In this document: positions 26,401 to 35,431 of the stretch, in pieces
Numbering within the stretch: position 1 is the first letter of the stretch
Layout of the letters: each line of letters opens with the position of its first letter
Source of the DNA: Bacteroides sp.
Lineage (GTDB): Bacteria; Bacteroidota; Bacteroidia; Bacteroidales; Bacteroidaceae
NCBI RefSeq assembly: GCF_030151085.1
Contig: NZ_JASLER010000083.1
Location: forward strand, 62,001 to 126,000
Direction of reading: 5' to 3'
DNA length: 64,000 bases
The notes under the pieces: model-generated
Seen by the model: only the letters and a program-made list of their open reading frames with translations
What the model was told of the DNA's origin: nothing
Databases searched by the model: none
Translations under genes and position numbers: made by a program

Positions 26401-26715
26401 ATGTATATACCTTATTGGACAGAAGATCGCCCCAGCAACAAATACCCTGCGGCAAACTTTAGTGGAGATGGACGCTTCAAAGGTCTGCAAAGCCGTGCGT
26501 TTGTACGTCTGCAAGATATCACATTGTCCTATACCTTTAATTCGGCTAAGATAAAGAACTTTGGTATTAATAATCTGAGAGTGTTTTTTACCGGTAAGAA
26601 TTTGTTCACGATTACAGGTTGGGAGAATGGAGATCCGGAATTGGGTAACACAATCTTATCTTCAACGTATCCTGTTTCTACAAACCTCTCTTTGGGGGCA
26701 AATATTAGTTTCTAA
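23410..26715 (+). CDS. SusC-like TonB-dependent receptor with STN signalling domain
   Basis: A 1101-aa outer-membrane importer. In order: signal peptide (about 1-24, ending SVFSQ), STN domain (about 25-97, ITLKANNVTVKEAMEQL), CarboxypepD_reg-like domain (about 112-190, GRIVDPTGEPIIGATIRVQG), the SusC plug signature VVVIGYGTTTKKDFTGSVSS and ADGSRSANGVIAITTKRG-type region (AAYGSRSANGVIAITTK), then the barrel ending LSLGANISF. It pulls oligosaccharides through the outer membrane with TonB energy, with SusD as lid. The STN domain fits control through the FecR/sigma pair upstream. A Gly-rich loop (AGGGGGGAYSNN) lies near residue 985. Confidence 0.95.
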   Translation: MRYFKRAMLVASAALCFNLSVFSQDITLKANNVTVKEAMEQLKNTSGYSFVFSSVDVNTKKRVSVLLENATIEEVVKQILQGQNELSYEVQGKKIVIKKANPAATPAQQGKVAGRIVDPTGEPIIGATIRVQGTSSGTTTDIDGNFSLDAASNSTLEISYIGYQTQLLKAQSGKMLAVTLKEDAQLLDEVVVIGYGTTTKKDFTGSVSSLKLENSPVALVSNTNALETLKGSVGGLDIGASNTAGGQPSMLVRGQNSISGNNDPLLIVDGVIFLGNLNDINPNDIATIDVLKDATSAAAYGSRSANGVIAITTKRGRSGKPVINLNMTGTMQSWHRQPEFMNGKQYMEMLHDKNGATLESLSEQQRDSYEAGQETNWLDEISRTGWLQDYQVSVAGAGEKMNYYMSTSFTDNQGIMIGDDFSRVTMMGKISTDITDWLEVGADASYTHSDYSGVGAEYNRAVLLGPYDVMYRKGTNLLERFPLGSNEFENPLWKDQSGTYDNLDLRRTFRVNAHAVVKLPWVKGLSYRFNYSAYMNVNDGGEFYHEGYFAPLGSYADDSRYSEETVYSKLGSANGYYQNTSANSWVIDNILNYKNTFGKHTIDLTAVATRDSKLDRWDKMEGRDYVANGNTSLGYDGLQYATTQKTTTGITRRRNAGYFARASYSFNDAYYFTGSYRRDGASVFGEENKWGNFYAFGGAWRVTHEKFMEKATFLNDLKLKLSWGRNGNQGINPYGTLSEAVIGPGGGIAYPFGNSKVPSFGIRQNTLGNSGLGWETTDSWNFGFESAWLNNRLFVNMDVYLSRTTDQIFKRTIPSMTGFESMSSTMGEVANRGVEINVRSVNYQNKDWKWDTNLTFWLNRNELIHLYGEDLDGDGKEDNDLGNNLFIGESIHSIYGYKVAGVVQKDDTEYIKANGATPGNPKYVDVDGNGTIGVEDRTILGSSDPRFKMSLANTISWKNLQLYFMFSGTFGGNGYYVSENAPAFLAGGGGGGAYSNNMYIPYWTEDRPSNKYPAANFSGDGRFKGLQSRAFVRLQDITLSYTFNSAKIKNFGINNLRVFFTGKNLFTITGWENGDPELGNTILSSTYPVSTNLSLGANISF

Positions 26716-26735
26716 ATTTAATACTTTGATGAATT

Positions 26736-28523
26736 ATGAATGTTCTTAAAAATAAAATTAATATTGGATTGATAGCCTTGTCCGTAGTTGTGGCAAGCGG
26801 TTGTGACGATGCAGCTTTTTTAAAGGAAAGTCCGGAGTCATCTTATGCGATTGAGAATGTGTTCAAGAGCTCCAACCAGGTGAAACAGGTGGTGACTTCT
26901 TGCTACGAGAAAGTACGTGATATCTTTTGTACTTCCGCCCCTATGCAGTTCTCGCCGAGACACTTCTATATGGCAAGCAACGGTACTGACATGTTTGATG
27001 TGCCTAACGGTCGCGATTCACAAAATATGAATGATTATAGTAAGTTGGCGGCTGACTATGACATCTACAAGCAAGTGTACAACAACTTTTATAATTTGGT
27101 TTCCCAAGCCAATCTGGCCATAACTGCTGCTGAGGAAGTTGCATGGGATTCCGAGTCGGATAAAACTCAGACTTTGGCTGAGGCTCATTTCTTCAGAGCT
27201 TATGCCTATATGAACTTAGGAGAGTTGTATGGTGGAGTGCCTTTGGTAAAAGAGCGTATCACCGGACCGCGTTACGATTTCCAGCGCAGTACCCGTGTAG
27301 AAACTTATCAGCTTGCCATAGACGATTTGGAAAAGTTTGCTTTGGCTCTGCCGGAAACTCATCCCGATGCAGGTCGTTTGGTAAAGGGGGTTGTTCAGCA
27401 TTATTTGTGTCAGCTTTATATTGACAAGGGTGTGGCACTGCAAGAAGAAGGAAAAGACGGTGCTGAGTCGTATCGTAAGGCGAAGGAATATGCTGATGCT
27501 GTAATCGATGGTGGTACTTATCGTTTGATGAAGAATCGTTTCGGTACTCGTAAGAATGACTCTCCCGTCTATTATTACGCTACAAGCATACAAGAGCAAA
27601 CCCCCGAGCGTACTTATGCCTCTGCCGGTGTACATATTGAAGGCAATGTGTACTGGGATTTGTTCCAGGAAGGCAATCAGGATTACCAAAACGGGAATAC
27701 GGAAGCCATTTGGGTAGCCCAGATGAGCCTGGATCTTTGCCAGCAAGGATATGGCGCCAACCGCATGGCTCATTCTTGTAACTACAGTCCGGTGGCCCGT
27801 GACGTTCAAGGTGAGCTGATGGGTAGCTTAGAGGATGTAGGGGGGGAAGGTGTTACCGCTGTAATGCCTACTTACTATACACGTGATATCATTTACGATG
27901 GAAAGTGGTCTGATGACATGAGAAACTCTGATGCTGTGTTCAGAAGAAGCTTTGTGGGTAACCAAAAGAATGGCCAGTATTATGGTAAAATTCTTCCATG
28001 GGACGTAATGCATAAGGTGAAAAACGGAGTAAAAGACAGACAAGCTGAAACTTACTTATTCCCTATTTCCTGCAAGATTGCTACGGATAAATATACAGGC
28101 TATATTGCGGGTATCGATGGTAGCTTCTCATTCCTTTACCGAGATGATTATTTGGTACGTCTGCCCGAAACTATCTTATTGCGTGCTGAGGTTAAGTGGC
28201 GTTTGGGTGATAATGGCGGCGCTGCTGCTGATCTCAATCTATTGAGAGAAAGAGCGCAATGCAGCTATATGGCTACGGCTTCGGATGTAAGCCTGGACTT
28301 GATTCTGGACGAACGTGCACGTGAATTGGTCTATGAAGAGCATCGTTGGAACACCTTGCTTCGTATGGGTGGTAAAGTTGCTATTGAGCGCATCAAGAAG
28401 TATGCTTATTGGGATGTGGCACGTGCTTCACTTGCCAACAAGAACTTCAACCTTTGGCCGATTCCACAAAGTGTGATTGATACAAACAAGGATGTTGTAC
28501 TCGATCAGAATCCGGGTTGGTAA
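26736..28523 (+). CDS. SusD-like surface glycan-binding lipoprotein
   Basis: A 595-aa lipoprotein with lipobox VASGC (Cys23). The SusD fold with tetratricopeptide-like helices is indicated by LAEAHFFRAYAYMNLGELYGGVPLV (in pieces: EAHFFRAYAYMNLGELYGG) and the C-terminal ERARELVYEEHRWNTLLRMG and NFNLWPIPQSVIDTN-DVVLDQNPGW, the normal SusD ending. It binds the glycan on the cell surface and closes the SusC pore. It is 20 bp downstream of susC and followed by a terminator-like hairpin. Confidence 0.95.
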   Translation: MNVLKNKINIGLIALSVVVASGCDDAAFLKESPESSYAIENVFKSSNQVKQVVTSCYEKVRDIFCTSAPMQFSPRHFYMASNGTDMFDVPNGRDSQNMNDYSKLAADYDIYKQVYNNFYNLVSQANLAITAAEEVAWDSESDKTQTLAEAHFFRAYAYMNLGELYGGVPLVKERITGPRYDFQRSTRVETYQLAIDDLEKFALALPETHPDAGRLVKGVVQHYLCQLYIDKGVALQEEGKDGAESYRKAKEYADAVIDGGTYRLMKNRFGTRKNDSPVYYYATSIQEQTPERTYASAGVHIEGNVYWDLFQEGNQDYQNGNTEAIWVAQMSLDLCQQGYGANRMAHSCNYSPVARDVQGELMGSLEDVGGEGVTAVMPTYYTRDIIYDGKWSDDMRNSDAVFRRSFVGNQKNGQYYGKILPWDVMHKVKNGVKDRQAETYLFPISCKIATDKYTGYIAGIDGSFSFLYRDDYLVRLPETILLRAEVKWRLGDNGGAAADLNLLRERAQCSYMATASDVSLDLILDERARELVYEEHRWNTLLRMGGKVAIERIKKYAYWDVARASLANKNFNLWPIPQSVIDTNKDVVLDQNPGW

Positions 28524-28532
28524 TTTAATGGA

Positions 28533-28558
28533 GAAGGGACTTTTGCATAAGTCCCTTC
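28533..28558 (+). terminator. Terminator-like hairpin after susD
   Basis: GAAGGGACTT (28533-28542) and AAGTCCCTTC (28549-28558), a perfect 10-bp stem with a 6-nt loop, followed by TTGCTT. The weak T tract may let part of transcription continue into the GH78 genes, a common way to set SusCD above the enzymes. Confidence 0.75.
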
Positions 28559-28587
28559 TTGCTTATTAATTCATTGAAATTTGTGTT

Positions 28588-31227
28588 ATGAAAAAAGGTA
28601 TTGTTTTTATAATATGCTGTTTTTTAAAGATTAGTCTTTTGTCAGCAGCTCCGATTGTACTTTCAGACTTGCGGTGTGAGAACCTGAAGAATCCCAATGC
28701 GATTGATAACCCGGTTCCCCATTTCAGTTGGAAGATACAGAGTGACGCTTCTATGCGTCAGCAAGGCTATGAGATTCAGGTGGCAACAGATAGCTTGCAG
28801 TTAACAAACAACAAGGCGGATTTATGGAACTCCGCAAAGATCCAGACTCCGGCTTCGGTCATGGTTCCTTATAAAGGAAAAGAATTGAAGTCCCGTATGC
28901 TGTGCTATTGGAGAGTTCGTGTATGGAATGAGCAAGGAGAGGCTTCCGATTGGAGCACTATCCAACGTTTCGCCATCGGGGTTTTGGAGAATGATAAACT
29001 AAAAGGAGAATATATAGGACTTGCTTCAGGTGATATCCGCTCTCCGTTATTGAGAAAGTCATTTACTATAAACCAACTTGGAACGACTTTCCTGCATGTT
29101 AATTCTTTAGGCTATCACGAAGTGTATATCAATGGTGAGAAGGTGGATGACCAAGTGCTGGCTCCGGCTGTTTCACAAATAGGCAAGCGTTCGCTGATCG
29201 TTACTTACGATGTGACCCCTTATTTGCATAAAGGGCAGAATGAACTCGTCTTCTGGCTGGGACAAGGCTGGTATAAGAAAACTACGTTTGGTGCCGAATA
29301 TGACGGTCCGGTAGTTAAAGCGGAAATGGATGTATTAAAGAATGGAAAATGGAATTCTATTGTGGCTACAGATGCCACATGGTCAGGACGTGAGAGTGGT
29401 TACTCTGATACAGGAACCTGGCAAGCACTCCGGTTTGGTGGAGAAAGAATAGACGGACGTCTGTTACCGGAGAATCTTACAAAAGAAGAATTGAATAAAT
29501 TGAAGTGGGCTGCCGTTGCAGTTGTTCCTATTAAAGCCCACAAAGTCTCAACACAAACATGCGAACCAAATAAAAAGCAAGAAACACTTGCTCCCAAAAG
29601 TATTGAAGCCCTGGATAAGAATACCTGGCTGGTGGATATGGGCAAAGTCCTTACCGGATGGTTTGAACTGCGTATTCCCCAACTTGCCGCCGGACATGAG
29701 ATCACTGTAACCTACAGTGACTACATGGGTAAAGACGGCCGTATAGAAGAACAAGGCGAGAGTGATCTCTATATTGCATCCGGCAAACCGGGAGGTGATG
29801 TTTTCTGTAATAAGTTTAATCATCATGCCTTCCGTTACGTGAAGATTTCGAACTTGCCCGACCAACCGGTGAATAAGCAAATCAAAGCTTACCTCGTGCA
29901 CGCTGATTATCAATCGGCTGCCACTTTTAGATGCTCTGATAATGAGCTGAATGCCATACACGATATGATAAAGTACACCATCAGTTGCCTTACGTTCGGT
30001 GGCTATCAGGTAGATTGTCCTCACTTGGAGCGTGCCGGATATGGTGGTGACGGTAATTCATCAACCAATGTTTCGCAAATCATGTATGACATGGCGCCCA
30101 CCTATATGAACTGGCTACAGACTTGGGACGACTCCATGCGTGAAGGAGGAAGCCTTCCTCACGTAGGACCCAATCCGGGTGCAGGTGGCGGCGGACCTTA
30201 TTGGTGCGGATTCATGGTGATGGCCCCCTGGCGGACTTATGTAAACTATAACGATCCCCGTCTGATAGAACGTTACTATGATTCAATGAAAGAATGGATG
30301 GGGTATGTCGATAAATATACCGTGGACGGATTGTTGAAACGTTGGCCCGATCTTCCTTACCGCGACTGGTACCTGGGCGATTGGCTTGCTCCGGCGGGAG
30401 TGGATTCGGGTGCTCAATCTTCTATCGACTTGGTGAATAACTGCTTTATCAGTGACTGTTTGAGTGCTTTGCAAAAGATAGCTACTAAGCTTGGCAAGCC
30501 TGCTGAAGCGCAGAAGTTCGCCGAACGTAAGGCTGCGCTGAATAAATTGATTCATAAGACTTTCTATAATGCAACGGAGGGTATTTATGCTACCGGTTCG
30601 CAACTTGACATGTCTTATGCTATGTTAGTAGGAGTAGTTCCCGGAGAACTCTATAATAAGGTGAAAGAACAAATGCTTGCCCGTTCCGCCAATCAATACA
30701 AAGGTCATATCGCTGTAGGCTTGGTAGGTGTGCCTATCCTTACGGATTGGACTATTCAGAACAAGGAAGTCGATTTCATGTACAAGATGCTGAAGCAGCC
30801 GGATTATCCGGGTTATCTACACATGATTAACAATAACGCCACTACTACCTGGGAGTATTGGAACGGAGAGCGTAGCCGCGTGCACAACTGCTACAATGGC
30901 ATTGGAAGTTGGTTCTATCAGGCAGTCGGCGGTATTAGAGTGGATGATACGAAACCCGGTTATCAACATGTATTCATTGATCCGCAGATACCACAAGGAT
31001 TGACATGGGCCAATACGACCAAAGAGTCTCCATACGGAACCATTATCGTAAATTGGGAATTGAAGGAGAATAGCCGGATTATGCACATCACACTACCGGT
31101 AGGAGTAGAGGCAAGCGTTGCTGTACCCGAGAAAGCACGCCAATGCGTAGTGAATGGTAAAGAGGTAAAACTTAACGGAGAAGACCTGACATTAGGAGTA
31201 GGTACCTATGATATTGAGTTTAAATAA
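28588..31227 (+). CDS. Alpha-L-rhamnosidase, family GH78
   Basis: An 879-aa enzyme with signal peptide (MKKGIVFIICCFLKISLLSA). An N-terminal beta domain (SDLRCENLKNPNAIDNPVPHFSW) and carbohydrate-binding-like domains precede the (alpha/alpha)6 barrel. The catalytic region DCPHLERAGYGGDGN (about residue 478) supplies the GH78 acidic residues, and TTTWEYWNGERSRVHNCYNG (about 755) the second conserved site. It inverts and releases terminal alpha-linked rhamnose. It opens a three-gene enzyme block behind SusC/SusD. Confidence 0.93.
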   Translation: MKKGIVFIICCFLKISLLSAAPIVLSDLRCENLKNPNAIDNPVPHFSWKIQSDASMRQQGYEIQVATDSLQLTNNKADLWNSAKIQTPASVMVPYKGKELKSRMLCYWRVRVWNEQGEASDWSTIQRFAIGVLENDKLKGEYIGLASGDIRSPLLRKSFTINQLGTTFLHVNSLGYHEVYINGEKVDDQVLAPAVSQIGKRSLIVTYDVTPYLHKGQNELVFWLGQGWYKKTTFGAEYDGPVVKAEMDVLKNGKWNSIVATDATWSGRESGYSDTGTWQALRFGGERIDGRLLPENLTKEELNKLKWAAVAVVPIKAHKVSTQTCEPNKKQETLAPKSIEALDKNTWLVDMGKVLTGWFELRIPQLAAGHEITVTYSDYMGKDGRIEEQGESDLYIASGKPGGDVFCNKFNHHAFRYVKISNLPDQPVNKQIKAYLVHADYQSAATFRCSDNELNAIHDMIKYTISCLTFGGYQVDCPHLERAGYGGDGNSSTNVSQIMYDMAPTYMNWLQTWDDSMREGGSLPHVGPNPGAGGGGPYWCGFMVMAPWRTYVNYNDPRLIERYYDSMKEWMGYVDKYTVDGLLKRWPDLPYRDWYLGDWLAPAGVDSGAQSSIDLVNNCFISDCLSALQKIATKLGKPAEAQKFAERKAALNKLIHKTFYNATEGIYATGSQLDMSYAMLVGVVPGELYNKVKEQMLARSANQYKGHIAVGLVGVPILTDWTIQNKEVDFMYKMLKQPDYPGYLHMINNNATTTWEYWNGERSRVHNCYNGIGSWFYQAVGGIRVDDTKPGYQHVFIDPQIPQGLTWANTTKESPYGTIIVNWELKENSRIMHITLPVGVEASVAVPEKARQCVVNGKEVKLNGEDLTLGVGTYDIEFK

Positions 31228-31274
31228 CCCCAAGAAAAACGGCAGAACATATAAACCAAGAAAAAGAAACTAAA

Positions 31275-32669
31275 ATGAAGAAAATGATATTAATAGCACT
31301 CTGCTTTTTGATAGGGATGGGCAAGGTGTATTCACAAAGTATCCCTGTTTTTAAAGAAGGAGAACGAGTAGCTTTTGTCGGTAATAGCATTACTTGTGGC
31401 GGTCATTATCATTCATACATCTGGTTATACTACATGACGCGCTTCCCTGATCGACGTATCGACATCTTCAATGAAGGAGTGGGTGGGGATGTAGCCCGAC
31501 AAATGACTCAACGTTTGGATAAGGTTTTCGAACATAAACCTACTGTAGTGACGCTTTCATTCGGTATGAATGATACCGGATATATGGACTATACCCTTCC
31601 TGAGAATGCAAGCACCGGACGTAAGAATGTAGAAACTTCCTGCAAGGACTATAAAGCGTTGGAGGACGCCTATAAGAAATATTCTAAAGTTCAGAAGATA
31701 CTTATTGGCAGCTCACCCTACGACGAGACTACCCGTTTCAATAAAGTTCCTTTTCCCGGAAAGAATAAGTTGATTCAGGAGATTGCTGATTTCTTACAGG
31801 AAAGAGCACAGGCTAATAAATGGGGATATGTAGATTTCAACCGTCCGATGACTGAGATCAATATACGTGAACAACAGGCTGATTCTACCTTTACTTTGTG
31901 TGGTGGCGACCGTGTTCATCCTACTACAGACGGACACATGGTGATGGCGTATTTGTTCCTGAAAGCTCAGGGATTGACTAATAAACCTGTGGCTGATGTC
32001 GCTATTGACGCTACCACGAAAGTCGTAAACCGCTCCGAGAACTGTAAGATCACTGATTTGACTGTATCTCCGGATAAAGTAAGTTTTACGTATCTCGCTA
32101 ATTCTTTACCTTATCCGATAGACGGAAGTCATTATAACAATGAATTGCATACCCAAGCCGACGCTTTGAAGGTTATCCCGTTTATGGACGAAATGAATTA
32201 CGAAGGTTTGGCGATTAGTGGTTTGTCCGACGGATATTACTTATTGAAAATAGGTGGTAAAACAATAGCCCGCCTCACCGCAGGTGAACTGAAACGGGGT
32301 GTTAACCTGGCATCTTATAGCAATACCCCTCAAAATGAGCAGGCACAGCAGATACGGCAGTTGAATGAACAACGCTGGTTTATGGAACGTGAAATGCGTG
32401 AATATTATTGGATGGAGTATAACCTGATGCGTGACAAAGGATTGTTGTGGGCAAGTAATGAGGCAGCTGTTAAAACATTGCTCGAAAACCGTAAGACTAA
32501 TCCTTTCGTCAATATGTTGAAGGATTATTGGTTGCGTTTCATGTATAAGAGTGTTCGTGATGATAACGAGAATGAACAACGTGAATTGGTGGAACGCATT
32601 TATAAGATGAATAAACCACAAACCTTGAAAGTGGAACTGGTAAATTTAAACCATGCCCCCAATGAATAA
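31275..32669 (+). CDS. SGNH/GDSL esterase (candidate rhamnogalacturonan acetylesterase)
   Basis: A 464-aa secreted protein (signal MKKMILIALCFLIGMGKVYS). The SGNH blocks are clear: FVGNSIT (Ser, about residue 38), GVGGDVARQ, SFGMNDTG (Asn) and the C-terminal GGDRVHPTTDGH (Asp/His, about 215-224). Such enzymes remove acetyl or other esters from plant polysaccharides. Being between two GH78 genes, it probably deacetylates a rhamnose-containing glycan so that the rhamnosidases can act. The extra 200-residue C-terminal region has helical character and no recognised domain. Its stop overlaps the next gene's start. Confidence 0.85.
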   Translation: MKKMILIALCFLIGMGKVYSQSIPVFKEGERVAFVGNSITCGGHYHSYIWLYYMTRFPDRRIDIFNEGVGGDVARQMTQRLDKVFEHKPTVVTLSFGMNDTGYMDYTLPENASTGRKNVETSCKDYKALEDAYKKYSKVQKILIGSSPYDETTRFNKVPFPGKNKLIQEIADFLQERAQANKWGYVDFNRPMTEINIREQQADSTFTLCGGDRVHPTTDGHMVMAYLFLKAQGLTNKPVADVAIDATTKVVNRSENCKITDLTVSPDKVSFTYLANSLPYPIDGSHYNNELHTQADALKVIPFMDEMNYEGLAISGLSDGYYLLKIGGKTIARLTAGELKRGVNLASYSNTPQNEQAQQIRQLNEQRWFMEREMREYYWMEYNLMRDKGLLWASNEAAVKTLLENRKTNPFVNMLKDYWLRFMYKSVRDDNENEQRELVERIYKMNKPQTLKVELVNLNHAPNE

Positions 32670-35325
32670 ATGCTTCCGATATATCTATATAGCCATTGTT
32701 ATATCGACATTTTTGGCATGCAAAGAGAAAGGTATCAGCATTGTGGGTTTGCATTGTGACTATATGGAAAATCCACTGGGTGTTGATAAACAGAACCCCT
32801 TCCTGCAATGGCAATTGTTGTCCGGTGAAAATGGGAAATCTCAATCAGCCTATCGTATAATCGTATCCAGTGATTTGTCTCTGCTAGAGAAAGATCAAGG
32901 CGACTATTGGGATTCAAATAAAACAGCCTCATCCGAAACGGTCATCAAGTATCAAGGGAAAAGTCTACCTGCTACTGAGGAACTTTATTGGAAAGTCATG
33001 GTTTGGGATGAAAAAGATCATCCCTCCGATTGGAGCGATGCGGCAAGTTGGACAATGGGACTTCTTGACCCTTCTGACTGGAAAGCTAAATGGATAGGCG
33101 AGCGTGAGGATATATATCCTGACTCGGCAATAACCTTTCCGGCACCCTATTTTCGCAAGGAGTTTGCAATAGCCAAACCCATAAAGAAGGCAATGGCGTA
33201 TGTTTCCGGACTGGGATTCTATGAAATGTATTTCAATGGAGATAAAATAGGAGATCTGGTACTGGCACCTGCCGTTACGAACTATGATAAGCGGTCGCTT
33301 AAAAAACTGCTGTACCATTATGATGACCAATCTACGCAACGGGTATTTTATAATGTATTTGATGTTACTCAGAATTTGAAAGCGCAGAATAATGCCGTTG
33401 GTATGATATTGGGCAATGGTTGGTATAATCAGCGTGACCGAACTGTAGAGGGAAATATGTGGTATGATCTTCCTAAATTGATCTTCCAATTGGAGATAGA
33501 GTTTGAAGATGGAACCAAAGAGGTGGTTGTTTCGGATGACTCATGGAAAACAACTACAGGACCGTTACTGCATAATGCTATTTTTACAGGTGAAGTTTAT
33601 GACGCCCGTCTTGATTTGGGTGCATGGAATAAAGTGGGATATAATGATACCGCATGGAGATCGGTATTGCAGGTGCGTCCTCCTACCGGTGAACTTCGAA
33701 CACAAAGCATTCCGTCTACTAAAGTGATGCAGATAGTAGATACTCAATTTGAGCAAGTGAATGACTCTCTTTACCGATTTACATTACCTGAAACAGTATC
33801 GGGTTGGAGTGCTATCAAAGTCAAGGGTAAATCCGGTGATACAGTGAAACTTCGTTTTATCAGTGAAGAAGAGTTGGATTATGGACAAACGGATACATAC
33901 ATTTTAAAAGGAAATGGTGAAGAAGAATGGGAGCCTAAGTTTACCTGGCATACTTTCAGAATAGTGGAAGTATTGTCTAAACAGGCTGAAATTACAGAAC
34001 ATAGTTTGACCGTGAAGTCTATCTATACGAATGTAAAGAATACTGGTAGCTTTGAATGTTCCAATGAACTGTTCAATCGTATCGTTCAAGCTTTTAACCG
34101 CACTATGCACGCTAATTTTAAAGGCATTGTAAGTAGTGACCCGCACCGTGAAAGGCTGGCCTATACAGGCGATGGTCAAGTGATTACGGAAAGCCTTCTT
34201 TACTCATACGACATGACTCGCTTCCTTCGTAAGTTTGTGGAAGATATGGATGATGCCCGTAACAAAAATACGGGATATGTACCGCATACTGCACCGTTTA
34301 GCGGTGGTGGAGGTGGTCCGGCATGGGGATCGGCTTATGTTATTGTTCCTTGGAATTACTATTGCCATTACGGTGATAAGATAATCTTGCAGGAACATTA
34401 TGACGGAATGAAACACTGGGTAGAATATTTGGGTACAAGAACGGATGAAAAGGGCCTTATCGTGCGAGAAGAACCGAACGGTTGGTGTCTGGGTGAGTGG
34501 TGTACTCTATATAACAGTATCGAGATTCCGACATCATTAGTGAATACTGCTTACTATTATTATGTAACCCGTATTATGGCGGATGTGGCGAAAGCCTTGG
34601 ATCAGGATGCCGATGTTGCTTCATTCCAATCTTTAGCCGAAACCATTAAGGAGAACTTTAATTCAGCATTCTATGATCCGCTTACGAATCATTATTGGCA
34701 AGGAAAACAAGGTTCTGATGTCTTTGCATTAGGTTTTGGCCTTGTACCTGACGATAAATATGAAAAAGTATTTGCAGCGATGCTTAATCATTTGCATAGC
34801 CTTAATTATCACTTCGACACGGGTATATTTGCTACTCCTCTTTTACTGAAAGTGTTGTCGGATAATGGGAAAGTCGACATGGCATATAAGCTGATGGATC
34901 AAAGGGATTTTCCGGGGTATAGTTATTTGTTGGATAGTAAGAACAGTACTCTGTGGGAAACCTGGGACGGTGGTGGAGATCCCGGTGGCTGCGGACATTG
35001 CCATCCGATGTTCGGTAGTGTAGTGGCTTGGTTCTATAACTCACTTGGAGGTATTAAGCCTGATACTTCTAATCCGGGAATGAAACATTTTTATGTTGAA
35101 CCTAGGCCAGCTACTGATTTGAAGTATTGTAAAGCATCTTATATGAGCCTGTACGGTGAAATAATCTCGGATTGGGAAATAGATAAAGACGGTAATTTTA
35201 GTCTGAAGGTAACTGTGCCCACCAATACTTCCGCTACAATCGTTCTACCTAAGTGGGGAGCGGATTCGGAAGAAAAGTCTGTAACAGTTCAATCGGGCGT
35301 ACATAGCTTTACTATTTCGGAGTAA
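32662..35325 (+). CDS. Second alpha-L-rhamnosidase, GH78, lipoprotein
   Basis: An 887-aa enzyme if started at the ATG at 32662, which gives a lipoprotein signal with FLAC (Cys20); an ATG three codons earlier (32653) is also open. Either start overlaps the esterase gene, so translation is coupled. GH78 features: GLHCDYMENPLGVDKQNPF, ISYVSGLGFYEMYFNGDKIG-type region (AYVSGLGFYEMYFNGDKIGD), catalytic SSDPHRERLAYTGDGQV and TLWETWDGGGDPGGCGHCHP. It differs from the first GH78 throughout, so the pair is likely to split linkages or chain positions. Surface or periplasmic-facing membrane anchoring is inferred from the lipobox. Confidence 0.92.
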   Translation: MNKCFRYIYIAIVISTFLACKEKGISIVGLHCDYMENPLGVDKQNPFLQWQLLSGENGKSQSAYRIIVSSDLSLLEKDQGDYWDSNKTASSETVIKYQGKSLPATEELYWKVMVWDEKDHPSDWSDAASWTMGLLDPSDWKAKWIGEREDIYPDSAITFPAPYFRKEFAIAKPIKKAMAYVSGLGFYEMYFNGDKIGDLVLAPAVTNYDKRSLKKLLYHYDDQSTQRVFYNVFDVTQNLKAQNNAVGMILGNGWYNQRDRTVEGNMWYDLPKLIFQLEIEFEDGTKEVVVSDDSWKTTTGPLLHNAIFTGEVYDARLDLGAWNKVGYNDTAWRSVLQVRPPTGELRTQSIPSTKVMQIVDTQFEQVNDSLYRFTLPETVSGWSAIKVKGKSGDTVKLRFISEEELDYGQTDTYILKGNGEEEWEPKFTWHTFRIVEVLSKQAEITEHSLTVKSIYTNVKNTGSFECSNELFNRIVQAFNRTMHANFKGIVSSDPHRERLAYTGDGQVITESLLYSYDMTRFLRKFVEDMDDARNKNTGYVPHTAPFSGGGGGPAWGSAYVIVPWNYYCHYGDKIILQEHYDGMKHWVEYLGTRTDEKGLIVREEPNGWCLGEWCTLYNSIEIPTSLVNTAYYYYVTRIMADVAKALDQDADVASFQSLAETIKENFNSAFYDPLTNHYWQGKQGSDVFALGFGLVPDDKYEKVFAAMLNHLHSLNYHFDTGIFATPLLLKVLSDNGKVDMAYKLMDQRDFPGYSYLLDSKNSTLWETWDGGGDPGGCGHCHPMFGSVVAWFYNSLGGIKPDTSNPGMKHFYVEPRPATDLKYCKASYMSLYGEIISDWEIDKDGNFSLKVTVPTNTSATIVLPKWGADSEEKSVTVQSGVHSFTISE

Positions 35326-35375
35326 CTTAGAACTTATCAAATCTGACATTCTTTCAATCAAAACACTTACAAGAG

Positions 35376-35400
35376 ATAGGGGAGCAATCCCCTATTTTTG
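35376..35400 (+). terminator. Terminator of GH78 operon overlapping rhamnose-operon -7 element
   Basis: ATAGGGGA (35376-35383), loop GCAA, TCCCCTAT (35388-35395), then TTTTTG. The hairpin plus Ts ends the GH78 operon. The same bases include TATTTTTG (35393-35400), a TAnnTTTG -7 element, 31 bp before the rhamnulokinase start, so the site may be both terminator and promoter. Confidence 0.65.
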
Positions 35401-35431
35401 TACCATCAAATAGCGACTAAAACTAATTACC